A DNA stretch of 64,000 bases, taken from the NCBI RefSeq assembly GCF_000183405.1, contig NC_014758.1:1054001-1118000 (forward strand), in the 5' to 3' direction. The DNA is from Calditerrivibrio nitroreducens DSM 19672. GTDB taxonomy: Bacteria; Chrysiogenota; Deferribacteres; Deferribacterales; Calditerrivibrionaceae. Within the stretch, counting starts at the first letter, position 1; every line of letters begins with the position of its first letter. Positions 44,151 through 52,556 of this stretch are shown here, piece by piece. The position numbers were made by a program, and so were the translations under genes. The notes under the pieces were generated by a model, which did no database searches, had not been told where the DNA came from, and was given only the letters and a program-made list of their open reading frames with translations.

Positions 44151-45014
44151 TTATCTTATCCCCATTCCACTAATGTAGTAAATAAAATATCCATCTACAT
44201 TAAGTATATTGATACCAAACGCTTCAGGAAGTGGAACTTTTCCCATATTTTTTAATGCTTCCACTGCTGCTCTGTCAAGCTGCGAGTAACCTGAACTACT
44301 AACAATATTAATATTTGTAATAGTACCATCCTTAAGTATTGAAAACTTTATTCTCACAGTCCCCTGCTCTCCCCTCATAGCTGAATCCGTTGGATAACGC
44401 CAGACATTGTATAACCTCTGTTTAAATTTGTAGAAATATGAAGTGTACTTTATTTCAAAACGGTTGAAATCCACCTCATCTTCTTTTTTTTGTTCTTTTT
44501 TTGCTATTTCATTTATGATATCTTTGGGATTTAAAATCTTTGATAACTGTTCTTTACTAAGAGATCTTTTCTCCTCTGGAGGTTTCTCTGCGGTTTTTAT
44601 TGACTGTTCTTGAGGCTTTATCTCTTTTACCTCTTCATTGGTTGTAGGAGGTGTATCTTTAGGTGTAATTTTATGTTGTTCATCCTTTTTTTCTTCAACG
44701 ATATTTTTATTATCGTTTTTTTCTGGCTCTTTTATTGGTGGAATAATTGGGGTTTCTTTTTTAGAAAAGCTATCAGGAATTATCCTGTTTGAGGGTTTTT
44801 TATAGGTGGGTTTTTCTAAGATCTTGGGTTGTTGCTTTGGTAGAAACTTATCAGGTTGTTTTAATTGATTCTGATTTTTAGGTACTTTTTTTATAACATC
44901 AACATAGATTGGTTCTTTTTTTTGTTTGTCATCTTTTGATGGAAGCTTTATATAATATAAAAAAACAAGGTGAACTACGAAGGATATAACCAAAAAAAAA
45001 TTTAATCTTTTCAT
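44151..45014 (-). CDS. TonB-family energy transducer
   Basis: 287 residues. It has an N-terminal membrane anchor (about 4-22, FFLVISFVVHLVFLYYI), a long Pro/Lys/Glu-rich periplasm-spanning region (about 28-185), and a C-terminal TonB domain (about 195-287: VWRYPTDSAMRGEQGTVRIK, VSSSGYSQLDRAAVEALKN). It would couple the ExbB/ExbD proton motive force to outer-membrane receptors. exbB, exbD and receptor genes are not in the window. YPxxA is present as YPTDSA. It stands 61 nt from the neighbouring radical SAM gene. Confidence 0.9.
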   Translation of the reverse strand: MKRLNFFLVISFVVHLVFLYYIKLPSKDDKQKKEPIYVDVIKKVPKNQNQLKQPDKFLPKQQPKILEKPTYKKPSNRIIPDSFSKKETPIIPPIKEPEKNDNKNIVEEKKDEQHKITPKDTPPTTNEEVKEIKPQEQSIKTAEKPPEEKRSLSKEQLSKILNPKDIINEIAKKEQKKEDEVDFNRFEIKYTSYFYKFKQRLYNVWRYPTDSAMRGEQGTVRIKFSILKDGTITNINIVSSSGYSQLDRAAVEALKNMGKVPLPEAFGINILNVDGYFIYYISGMGIR

Positions 45015-45060
45015 AACACTAAGAAAATAAACCCATTAAAAAGTTCAAAACGTGAAAAAT

Positions 45061-45084
45061 AAAAAAGGGGTTTAATGTCCCCCC
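45061..45084 (-). terminator. Terminator-like hairpin overlapping the mce stop
   Basis: On the minus strand GGGGGG, an 8-nt loop containing the TAA stop, CCCC and six T. The stem is short but is all G-C, and it marks the probable end of the pur-bio-gat-mce stretch. Confidence 0.65.
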
Positions 45085-45479
45085 ATATCCTGAGAAAGCT
45101 CTGTTAGAACACCGCTTACACTTTTGGGATGAACAAAAGCTATCAATTTATTATGAGCCCCCACCTTGGGTTCGTTATCTATCAGTTGGCAACCTTGTGA
45201 TTTTAACACCTCCAGGGCGTTTTTTATATCCGAAACCTCATAAGCAATATGGTGCATACCTTCCCCCTTTTTCTCGATAAATTTTGCAATCGGACTTTCG
45301 GGACTGGTGGGCTCCAGCAACTCTATATTTGATTCACCAACCCGAACGAAAGCCACCTTCACCTTCTGGGATTCAACTTCCTCAAAGTGATAGGGGGAAA
45401 CACCTATAGATTTATAAAAAATTAACGCCTCATCAAGCGATTTTACGGCTATTCCGATATGATCTATCCTCTTTAACAT
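45072..45479 (-). CDS. mce: Methylmalonyl-CoA epimerase
   Basis: 135 residues, a VOC-fold metalloenzyme interconverting R- and S-methylmalonyl-CoA in propionate metabolism. It shows RIDHIGIAVKSLDEAL at the N-terminus (metal His), PYHFEEVESQKV, NIELLEPTSPESPIAKFIEK and GMHHIAYEVSDIKNALEVLK. The closing FVHPKSVSGVLTEL contains the second-half ligands. Related VOC enzymes exist, but the pattern is the epimerase. AGGAGG precedes the ATG. It lies 8 nt after gatB. Confidence 0.93.
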   Translation of the reverse strand: MLKRIDHIGIAVKSLDEALIFYKSIGVSPYHFEEVESQKVKVAFVRVGESNIELLEPTSPESPIAKFIEKKGEGMHHIAYEVSDIKNALEVLKSQGCQLIDNEPKVGAHNKLIAFVHPKSVSGVLTELSQDMGGH

Positions 45480-45487
45480 AAAACCTC

Positions 45488-46924
45488 CTAACTTAAAAGT
45501 TTTGTTAAAAGTTCATTTACAATTTTTGGATTTGCTTTACCCTTGGTTTCTTTCATAATCTGCCCAACAAAGAAACCGATTAACTTTGTCTCACCATTTT
45601 TGTACCTCTCCACCTCTTTTGAGCAAGCTGATAAAACTTTTTTTACCACCTCTTCCAGAGCACCTTCATCAGCTATCTGAACGAGACCTTTTTCTTTTAC
45701 CAATTCCCTGGGGGATCTCTTTTCTTTCAAAATATCATCAAATAGTGACTTTGCTATTTTAAGAGATATGACATTTTCGTCAACCAATGTAATAAGCTCA
45801 CTCAAATGGGCGGGAGATATCCCCACTTCGTTGATCAAGCAGTCTTTTTCATTCATGACTCTCATGATCTCAGTTTGTATCCAATTGGATATAGCTTTGT
45901 AATTTTTTGTTAACTTTGAAGTTTCAAAGAAAAAATCTGATAACTCTTTAGAAGATACTAAAACCGATGCATCATATTCCGGAAGATTGTAGTCACTTAT
46001 CAACTTTGCCAGAACTTTATCTGGCATTTCTGGTAGCGTCTTTTTTATTGAATCTATCATATCTTTTGTAACAACCACAGGGACTAAATCTGGATCTGGA
46101 AAATACCTGTAATCATGTGATTCTTCCTTGCTTCTCATTGAAATTGTTATCCCTTTTTCAGGATCCCAAAGCCTTGTTTCCTGAACGATAATGTTGCCAC
46201 TTTCTATTTCGCTTATCTGTCTTCTTATTTCGTAATCAATAGCTTTTTGAACATTTTTAAAGGAGTTCATGTTTTTTATTTCCACTTTAGTTCCAAACTC
46301 TTTTTGTCCAATAGGCCTAACGGATACATTTGCATCACATCTCAAAGAACCTTTTTCCATACTACAATCTGATACGCCTGTATACTCAAGGATAAGTTTT
46401 AACTTTTCCAGATAAGCTTTTGCCTCTTCAGAGCTTCTCATATCGGGTTCACTAACGATCTCCATCAGAGGAGTACCTGTTCTATTGTAATCAACATAGC
46501 TGGAATTTGGATTTCCAAGATTTTCACCATGGATAAGCTTACCAGCATCTTCCTCCATGTGAATTCGGGTGATACCTATCCTTTTTACACCATTTTCAGT
46601 ATCTATATCCACAAAACCATCCAGACAGATAGGTAATTCAAATTGTGAAATTTGATAGTTTTTTGGAAGATCCGGATAAAAATAGTTTTTTCTTGCAAAA
46701 ACAGACTTCTGTTGTATTTTGCAGTTTAAAGCAAGTCCAGCCTTTACAGTGTACTCCACCACTTTTTCATTTAGTACCGGCAGAACACCGGGCATCCCCA
46801 GACATACAGGGCAAACATTTGTATTGGGTTCTTCTCCAAAAGTAGTTGGACATGAACAGAATATCTTTGTATTTGTATTTAATTGAACATGTACCTCCAA
46901 TCCGATAACTGGTTCAAATTTCAT
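45488..46924 (-). CDS. gatB: Aspartyl/glutamyl-tRNA(Asn/Gln) amidotransferase subunit B
   Basis: 478 residues. It starts with FEPVIGLEVHVQLNTNTKIF, and has the PVCLGMPGVLPVLNEKVVEY cradle, YFYPDLPKNYQISQFE, HMEEDAGKLIH and SSYVDYNRTGTPLMEIVSEP, with a helical C-terminal GatB/YqeY domain (about 325-478). With GatA and GatC it amidates misacylated tRNA. It overlaps the cyclotransferase-like gene by 4 nt. gatA and gatC are not in the window. Confidence 0.97.
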   Translation of the reverse strand: MKFEPVIGLEVHVQLNTNTKIFCSCPTTFGEEPNTNVCPVCLGMPGVLPVLNEKVVEYTVKAGLALNCKIQQKSVFARKNYFYPDLPKNYQISQFELPICLDGFVDIDTENGVKRIGITRIHMEEDAGKLIHGENLGNPNSSYVDYNRTGTPLMEIVSEPDMRSSEEAKAYLEKLKLILEYTGVSDCSMEKGSLRCDANVSVRPIGQKEFGTKVEIKNMNSFKNVQKAIDYEIRRQISEIESGNIIVQETRLWDPEKGITISMRSKEESHDYRYFPDPDLVPVVVTKDMIDSIKKTLPEMPDKVLAKLISDYNLPEYDASVLVSSKELSDFFFETSKLTKNYKAISNWIQTEIMRVMNEKDCLINEVGISPAHLSELITLVDENVISLKIAKSLFDDILKEKRSPRELVKEKGLVQIADEGALEEVVKKVLSACSKEVERYKNGETKLIGFFVGQIMKETKGKANPKIVNELLTKLLS

Positions 46925-47331
46925 ATTAACTCCTCAATTCTTGCTTTTTTGTTATCCCAATATCCACTCTCTATTATTTTAACACCATCCATCGGTTTTG
47001 AACAAACAAAGCAGTATGCTTTAATAGGTTCATTTGTTGCTTCTGTGTAAACAGTTATAATTTTTTTACACTTATCGTTATATTGTGGCTCTAAAAAATC
47101 CATAACCTGATCAATATTGTATACATGTATAAGTTCACCAAATACTTTATAGTTACCCCTATCATAAAATGTTGGATACCCTTTCCTTAAACCAAGTGTT
47201 CCGATTGTATAAGCGGGTTCGTTTTTTAATACAAACTTAGAAAAAAGTTGATAAAAGATGCCATCCGACTTCAAAGTGCCATACAGAAATATCTTATCTA
47301 TAAATATCGGTTTAACAGTGTCGTTAGTCAT
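46921..47331 (-). CDS. Gamma-glutamylcyclotransferase (AIG2/BtrG)-like protein
   Basis: 136 residues from ATG 47331, which has AGAGG upstream; an ATG nine codons earlier has no such site. The N-terminus after a short lead has the family motif IDKIFLYGTLKS, followed by GTLGLRKGYPTFYDRG and VFGELIHVYNID. The catalytic Glu would be the Glu of MDFLEPQY, about residue 92. The family forms 5-oxoproline from gamma-glutamyl groups or has undefined roles. The gene lies between bioC and gatB and overlaps both. Confidence 0.82.
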   Translation of the reverse strand: MTNDTVKPIFIDKIFLYGTLKSDGIFYQLFSKFVLKNEPAYTIGTLGLRKGYPTFYDRGNYKVFGELIHVYNIDQVMDFLEPQYNDKCKKIITVYTEATNEPIKAYCFVCSKPMDGVKIIESGYWDNKKARIEELI

Positions 47332-48061
47332 AGCATACCTCTTTATTTTTTGAAACAATAAAGTAAAAAGGGTGATATGTCAATAGATACCCTTCTTCTG
47401 TTTTAAACTGCTCATAGGACTCACAAAAGTTTACGAAATCCCGTTTTGTCCACTGAACCTTTTCAACACTGTTTACACCGGTGAGCTTCATATGTTTTAA
47501 TACATCCACTGGACTTTGAAAATAGAGGCACTCTTTCGTATGATAATGAGCTACAATTTTGAAATATCTACCTAAAAAATCTAAATATTCGTTGAAAGTA
47601 AGATAATTTAAACCTACATTTGTAATTCTCTTTACCTCTTTAAGATTTTCCTCACCAAAAGTAGTAAAACATAAATAACCCTGAGGTTTCAGAGATTGAT
47701 AAAGCTTCTGGATGAGCTGTTCAAAATCTTTTACCCATTGAAAGGTTGCATTTGAAAAGATAATGTCAAATTTATCAGATAGGTTAATCTCCTCAATATC
47801 ACCTTCCAGAAAATCATACCCACCTTCAAATGAGATAAAATTATGTAAATCATTTAAAAATAGCCTGTTATAATTGATCTTCTTTTGGATTAATTTAGTG
47901 AAAAGTCCAGTTCCACAACCAATTTCTAAAACATCATCAAACTCACATCCAACATTCTTTTCAACCAATTCCATCAATCTTTCCGCCATTTTTTTTTGAA
48001 TTAAGGCGTTTTGTTCGTAAAATGGCGCTACCTTATGGAAATTATTTTTAGACGTCAGCAT
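47324..48061 (-). CDS. bioC: Malonyl-ACP O-methyltransferase
   Basis: 245 residues. It is a class I SAM methyltransferase with DVLEIGCGTGLFTKLI (about 39-54, motif I), FLNDLHN, LEGDIEEINL and FDIIFSNATFQWVKDFEQLI (about 98-117). The WVKD-type loop and AKFYEQNALIQKKMAE-like start (NFHKVAPFYEQNALIQ) are typical of BioC, which methylates malonyl-ACP to begin pimelate synthesis. Adjacent bioG supplies the matching esterase, and bioF and bioA follow the same pathway. It overlaps bioG by 14 nt. Confidence 0.93.
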   Translation of the reverse strand: MLTSKNNFHKVAPFYEQNALIQKKMAERLMELVEKNVGCEFDDVLEIGCGTGLFTKLIQKKINYNRLFLNDLHNFISFEGGYDFLEGDIEEINLSDKFDIIFSNATFQWVKDFEQLIQKLYQSLKPQGYLCFTTFGEENLKEVKRITNVGLNYLTFNEYLDFLGRYFKIVAHYHTKECLYFQSPVDVLKHMKLTGVNSVEKVQWTKRDFVNFCESYEQFKTEEGYLLTYHPFYFIVSKNKEVCYD

Positions 48062-48707
48062 CTATAATGTCATCCCATGATTCAAATTGATAAAAAGGGA
48101 AATGACCACCACTTACAAAGATCTGTTTAACCTCTCTTTGCCAGAAACTCATCTGATTGGATGGTGGAAATATCCTATCATCCTCAGAAATTATAGCTTT
48201 TGTATAAATGTTTTCCACTAAAGTACCCCTGTCAACAAAATTTTTAATGCTAATCAGCTCCGATTTTGCTTTTTCGATGTCGTATGAAAGATACTGTTTT
48301 ACCATGTCATATTTTTTTTCAAATACTCTTTTATAAAACCTATCAAGATTTTCTTCAGAAAGATTCTCTAAGGTACCATTAAAAATATCCACCGGTATTC
48401 CAAAAAAATCATCAATCGGTTTTAATGTACCATTTATTGCAATAGCTTCGTTAAAATATCTTTTATAACCCTTTAAAAAATCTGCAGCCGTAATTACACC
48501 CAATGAAAAAGATATTAAATATACTTTAAAATAACTTTCAATATCTTCAAAAAAAGAATCATCAATAGAAAAATCTCTATAATCATCAATAAAGAAAAGA
48601 TCGTAATTATTCAGTTTTAAAAAATTGAAGAGTTCTTTATTCATCATGAAACCACTAAAAAATATGATAAGGTTCTCTTTTTTCCTTTTAACTCTTTCTA
48701 TTTTCAT
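48048..48707 (-). CDS. bioG: Pimeloyl-ACP methyl ester esterase, BioG type (DUF452)
   Basis: 219 residues. The alpha/beta hydrolase BioG pattern is visible: LIIFFSGFMMNKELFNFL, DLFFIDDYRDFSID, the nucleophile Ser in ISFSLGVITAADFL (about residue 78), and INGTLKPIDDFFGIPVDIFN with FNGTLENLSEENLDRFYKR. The His in VSGGHFPFYQFESW near residue 203 completes the triad. It removes the methyl ester to yield pimeloyl-ACP. BioG replaces BioH in several lineages. It overlaps bioF by 20 nt and bioC by 14 nt. Confidence 0.92.
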   Translation of the reverse strand: MKIERVKRKKENLIIFFSGFMMNKELFNFLKLNNYDLFFIDDYRDFSIDDSFFEDIESYFKVYLISFSLGVITAADFLKGYKRYFNEAIAINGTLKPIDDFFGIPVDIFNGTLENLSEENLDRFYKRVFEKKYDMVKQYLSYDIEKAKSELISIKNFVDRGTLVENIYTKAIISEDDRIFPPSNQMSFWQREVKQIFVSGGHFPFYQFESWDDIIDADV

Positions 48708-49869
48708 AAGATACCTCTTGTTTTAATAATTCTACCAATCTATCTATATCTTCGGTAGAAATCAAGCTATTTAGAGAAAATCTGATTCTTGAACTACCAT
48801 CAGGCACAGTGGGGGGTCTGATGGCTGGAGCAATGAAACCATTATTTTTTAAAAAATTGGAGGTTTTCACTGTTGCTTCAGAATCACCGATGATATAAGG
48901 AATTATGTAACTCTCACCTTTTGTATTAAAGGAGTTTTTCAAAAAACAATTTCTCATATAATTTGATATAAATAAAAGCTTTTCCCTTCTATCCCAAAAT
49001 CTGTCCATATGTTTTAATACAAAAAAATTCCAGCATAAGACTACTGGAGGTAAAGCAGTGGTAAAAATAAGGGATCTTGAAAAGTTTGTAAGTAACTCAT
49101 AAAATATCTCATTTGTGATAATTGCCCCACCAATGGAGGAAAATGCTTTTCCGAAAGTAATTGCAAGAATATCAATATCCTTCAATACCCCCTGTTCGTA
49201 TGCTACCCCTTTCCCACCACCATATACCCCAACAGAATGAGCTTCATCCACATACAAAAAGCAATTATATCGTTTTTTTATATCCACCAGTTTTTTAATA
49301 TCTGCCACATCCCCATCCATACTAAAAAGCGACTCTGTCACAATAAACACATTTTCATACTGTTCACGGAACTTATTTAGATAGCTTTCTAAATCATCGT
49401 AATTTAGATGTTTGTATCTAAAGTGTTTGGCATCTGATAGCCTTAATCCGTCCACAATGCTTGCATGGTTTAACTTATCTGAAAGGATGAGATCTTTTTT
49501 ATCCGTCAAAGCTGATAAGACACCTATGTTCATGTGGTAACCGCTGTTGTAAACTATCGCCTTATCTTTCTCAAAATATTTTGATAGTTCTTTTTCCAGA
49601 GCACCATATATGTAATTATTACCCGACAACAATCTTGATGAAGCTGTTGAAAAACCAAGTTCATTAAGGTCTAATTTAAAATTGTCGTAAAAATTTGAAA
49701 GAAACTCCTTATCAACAGAAAGACCAAGATAGTCATTGGATGAAAAATTAACGTACAGCCTACCATCATAATTGATATATTTACCATCTTTTCCAGAGTA
49801 ATTTTCCAGCTTCCTGTAATTTCCTCTGGACTTGACGGCATCGATTTTCTTAATTAATTTTTCAACCAA
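48688..49869 (-). CDS. bioF: 8-amino-7-oxononanoate synthase
   Basis: 393 residues. The start is TTG 49869, preceded by GAGAGG 5 nt upstream, and overlaps bioA by 16 nt. It is a PLP enzyme of the alpha-oxoamine synthase family. NFSSNDYLGLS, the glycine-rich substrate site, DEAHSVGVYGGGKGV, and the PLP-binding Lys in AITFGKAFSSIGG (about residue 236) are seen, and RPPTVPDGSSRIRFSLNS closes the protein. It condenses pimeloyl-ACP with alanine. Confidence 0.95.
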   Translation of the reverse strand: MVEKLIKKIDAVKSRGNYRKLENYSGKDGKYINYDGRLYVNFSSNDYLGLSVDKEFLSNFYDNFKLDLNELGFSTASSRLLSGNNYIYGALEKELSKYFEKDKAIVYNSGYHMNIGVLSALTDKKDLILSDKLNHASIVDGLRLSDAKHFRYKHLNYDDLESYLNKFREQYENVFIVTESLFSMDGDVADIKKLVDIKKRYNCFLYVDEAHSVGVYGGGKGVAYEQGVLKDIDILAITFGKAFSSIGGAIITNEIFYELLTNFSRSLIFTTALPPVVLCWNFFVLKHMDRFWDRREKLLFISNYMRNCFLKNSFNTKGESYIIPYIIGDSEATVKTSNFLKNNGFIAPAIRPPTVPDGSSRIRFSLNSLISTEDIDRLVELLKQEVSYENRKS

Positions 49870-51233
49870 GTATACCTCTCAAGTACGTTGTTGATGGTCT
49901 TTTTTGTTTTTAAAAAAATGTTATCAATATCTTTTTTCTTCACAGTAATCGGCAAGAGCCAGTATATTGTATCCCCCAATGGTCTTAGAATAAGATTATT
50001 TTTTAGAGATTCTTTGTAAATCTGAAAACCCACCCTTTCCTTTTCTGGATAAGATTTGCCCGTGTATGGATTTACGATATCTATGGCACCTATAAACCCG
50101 ATATACCTCACATCCCCTACATATGGCTCATCTTTTAAGGAACAAACCTTTTCGTTAAAATAAATCATCCCTGATTTATATTTTGCGATAGGTTTTTTGA
50201 TGAAATTTTCCAATGTACCAATAGCCGCAGAGCAGGATATGGGATTAGCCGTATAACTGTGACCATGAAAGAATGTTTTGTACGAAAAATAATCATCGTA
50301 AAAAGCCGAATATATTTCTTCCGTAGTTACAGTGAGAGCCAGTGGTAGGTATCCCCCCGTCAACCCCTTTGATAAACATATGATATCTGGCAAGACATCC
50401 ACATGTTCAAAAGCAAACATCTTCCCTGTTCTGCCAAATCCAGTTGCAACCTCATCAAAAATGAGCAATACTTCATATCTATCGCATAGTTCTCTTATTT
50501 TTTTTAATACTATACCATTATAGACATTCATGCCTGCAGCACATTGGATCAATGGCTCAATAATCACACCTGCAATATTGCCATTATTCTCTTCCAAAAC
50601 CTTTTCAAGTTGATCCATACATTCAGCATTACATCCGTTATCTGCATTTAATGTCATTTTTTGCTTACTGAAGATGCAGTTATAACATTTTGGTGATCTT
50701 ATCTGATAAGAATTAAACATAAGTGGTTTATAAAGCTTGTGATATAAATCTATACCCCCTACACTTACAGCACCAATTGTATCCCCATGATAGCTATTTT
50801 CAAAAAAAACGAATTTTGTTTTTTCAACCCTTCCAATATTCTGCCAATATTGGAAGGCCATCTTTATGGCGACTTCTACAGCCGTTGATCCATTGTCGGA
50901 AAAGAAAAATCTGGACAGTTTTTCAGGTAAAAAATTTCTGAGCAATTCCACAACCCTTACTGCATATGGATGGGTCATGCCTGCAAATATTACGTGATCA
51001 AGAGAATTAAGCTGACTTCTAATCTTATGATTTATATGTTTGTTGTTATGTCCAAAAATATTTGTCCACCATGAGGATACTGTATCATAGTAATAATTAT
51101 TGTCTATATCGTATAACTTTACCCCTTTACCTCTCGTTATTACTATATGATCCATCCCTTCATAATCTTTCATCTGTGTGAAAGGATGCCATATGTGATT
51201 CCTATCTATCTTTAAAATCTCATCTTTTTTCAT
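49854..51233 (-). CDS. bioA: Adenosylmethionine-8-amino-7-oxononanoate aminotransferase
   Basis: 459 residues, class III PLP aminotransferase. It opens with RNHIWHPFTQMKDY and has DTVSSWWTNIFGHNN, HGDTIGAVSVGG, the EPLIQCAAGM segment, DEVATGFGRTGKMFAFEH and the PLP-binding Lys in IICLSKGLTGGYLPLAL (about residue 280). It uses SAM as amino donor to make 7,8-diaminopelargonate. bioB and bioD are absent from the window. It is 43 nt from lpxK, so one long transcript from the pur promoter is possible. AGGAG precedes the ATG. Confidence 0.95.
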   Translation of the reverse strand: MKKDEILKIDRNHIWHPFTQMKDYEGMDHIVITRGKGVKLYDIDNNYYYDTVSSWWTNIFGHNNKHINHKIRSQLNSLDHVIFAGMTHPYAVRVVELLRNFLPEKLSRFFFSDNGSTAVEVAIKMAFQYWQNIGRVEKTKFVFFENSYHGDTIGAVSVGGIDLYHKLYKPLMFNSYQIRSPKCYNCIFSKQKMTLNADNGCNAECMDQLEKVLEENNGNIAGVIIEPLIQCAAGMNVYNGIVLKKIRELCDRYEVLLIFDEVATGFGRTGKMFAFEHVDVLPDIICLSKGLTGGYLPLALTVTTEEIYSAFYDDYFSYKTFFHGHSYTANPISCSAAIGTLENFIKKPIAKYKSGMIYFNEKVCSLKDEPYVGDVRYIGFIGAIDIVNPYTGKSYPEKERVGFQIYKESLKNNLILRPLGDTIYWLLPITVKKKDIDNIFLKTKKTINNVLERYTWLKN

Positions 51234-51276
51234 TTCACATCTCCTATTTTAGAGATACCATTTTTATAGCTTTTTA

Positions 51277-52185
51277 TCAAGTATTACCATATAATTTTCT
51301 ATTCACAAATCCAAAAAATTTTTCCTCATCGAAGATTTTTATCTCTATCTTTATGTAAGCTGTAATCTGTTTTATTTCATCATTCAGCTTAACAAAATCT
51401 TTTTCAGTGGTAACTAAATAGTCTGCATCTGTTTTTTTCAGAAGATTAATCAAATTGTTAAAATCTTTTAGTGTATAGTTGTGATGATCAGAAAACCCTT
51501 TTTTGTCTAATATATTTAATCCTTTTTTTCTAAGAAAATCGAAGAATTGTGTATTATTTGCTATACCTGAAAAAGCCAGAAATCGAATATTTTTATCTGT
51601 TAACTCCTCATTACCAAGAAATACCCCCATCATCTCTACATCAGAAAAAAATACAGGCTTATTATCCAAAAATTTTTTAACCTTTTCCGGGATAACTTTT
51701 TCTCCACCTGTTTTGGTAAATAGAACAATGTCTGCTCTTTTAATAGCTGAAGGCGATTCTCTCAAATATCCAAACGGGAATACAAAACCTGTGGAAATAG
51801 GATTTTTATAGTCTAAAAGAAGTAAATCCAGATCCTTTCTCACATCCTTTCTATGGTATGCATCATCTAAAATTATAATATCAGGGTTAAAAGTAGTGCT
51901 TACGAATTCTACAACTGCTCTCCTATCTTTACCTGTTACGACGGAAGCTTTTTCAAGAATCTTTGCAATCATGTAAGGTTCATCAGCAGCATAAGGTGGA
52001 TGATGGTATATCTTTTCACCATCGGAAATTACATTTATGGAATAACCAATTTTCCCTCTGTAACCTCTTGAAACAATAGAAACTTTTTTTCCAGCATCTA
52101 AAAAGTATCTACCCAATTTAATTACTACGGGGGTTTTTCCGGTACCCCCCATAGATATATTACCTACAGATATGATCTTTGCCAA
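51277..52185 (-). CDS. lpxK: Tetraacyldisaccharide 4'-kinase, N-terminally short
   Basis: 302 residues from TTG 52185. The P-loop GGTGKT (13-18) is almost at the N-terminus; characterised LpxK has about 40-50 residues before it, including a membrane-associating helix. An in-frame TAA lies immediately before the TTG, so no longer form exists in this frame. The rest is standard: SRGYRGKIGYSINVISDG, DEPYMIAKILEKASVVTGKD, ILDDAYHRKDVRKDLDLLLL and GIANNTQFFDFLRKKG. It phosphorylates the lipid A precursor in the inner membrane. It starts 6 nt after the selenoprotein stop. Confidence 0.9.
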   Translation of the reverse strand: MAKIISVGNISMGGTGKTPVVIKLGRYFLDAGKKVSIVSRGYRGKIGYSINVISDGEKIYHHPPYAADEPYMIAKILEKASVVTGKDRRAVVEFVSTTFNPDIIILDDAYHRKDVRKDLDLLLLDYKNPISTGFVFPFGYLRESPSAIKRADIVLFTKTGGEKVIPEKVKKFLDNKPVFFSDVEMMGVFLGNEELTDKNIRFLAFSGIANNTQFFDFLRKKGLNILDKKGFSDHHNYTLKDFNNLINLLKKTDADYLVTTEKDFVKLNDEIKQITAYIKIEIKIFDEEKFFGFVNRKLYGNT

Positions 52186-52191
52186 TTAATT

Positions 52192-52548
52192 TTAACCATC
52201 CTGTTTTTTTTGGAGAAACTCCTTTATCCTCTCGAAGATCTCTTCCGCTTCTTCCAATCCCCAGGCAACAGGTTTACTTCCAATAGCAACATACGGTAAA
52301 GGCAAGCGATTTTCTACGATAGTATTGACATCATCGATGTAGTCCAGTACTTCTGGAGTTGAAATATCAACATATTTAAGTTCAAATTTATCGACACCTA
52401 AGTGATTTGTGAGCAATGCATCCACTTTATTTGCCATTTCAAAATAAGGGTCATCTTTTACCCCACAACCTGAGGGGAAATATGACGGTGCTCACCCTGA
52501 TACAAAATCTGTACTTGTACCAAAAATCTTAATGATTAACTTTTCCAT
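52192..52548 (-). CDS. Small selenoprotein with thioredoxin-like fold, in-frame TGA at codon 19
   Basis: 118 residues if TGA 52494-52492 is read as selenocysteine. ATG 52548 has AGGAG 6 nt upstream, overlapping the purF TAG stop. The sequence runs MEKLIIKIFGTSTDFVSG-Sec-APSYFPSGCGVKDDPYF, then VDALLTNHLGVDKFELKYVD, LPLPYVAIGSKPVAWG and a helical tail. A first beta strand, a redox motif with Sec19 and Cys28, and a cis-Pro-like LPLPYV give a thioredoxin-like layout, close to the DUF1462/YuzD pattern in outline. A SECIS-like hairpin starts 5 nt after the TGA. Downstream-only translation from ATG 52437 lacks a ribosome site. It lies between purF and lpxK. Function is unknown; a disulfide or peroxide redox role is inferred. 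Stop-codon readthrough cannot be proved from DNA. Confidence 0.8.
52450..52486 (-). promoter_or_regulatory. Putative bacterial SECIS element
   Basis: Just 3' of the TGA, GTCAT pairs with ATGAC, then TTT with AAA, and CCCC with GGGG around the loop TCAGGTTGT, with one unpaired U beside the upper stem. The apical loop begins 17 nt after the TGA and contains GG-U, as in known SelB-binding hairpins. Confidence 0.65.
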
Positions 52549-52556
52549 ATACTCTC

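Noticed and set aside
52192-52437. The 81-residue frame starting at ATG 52437 as a complete gene
   Set aside because: There is no Shine-Dalgarno sequence before that ATG, while an SD-led ATG at 52548 is in frame through a TGA with a hairpin behind it.
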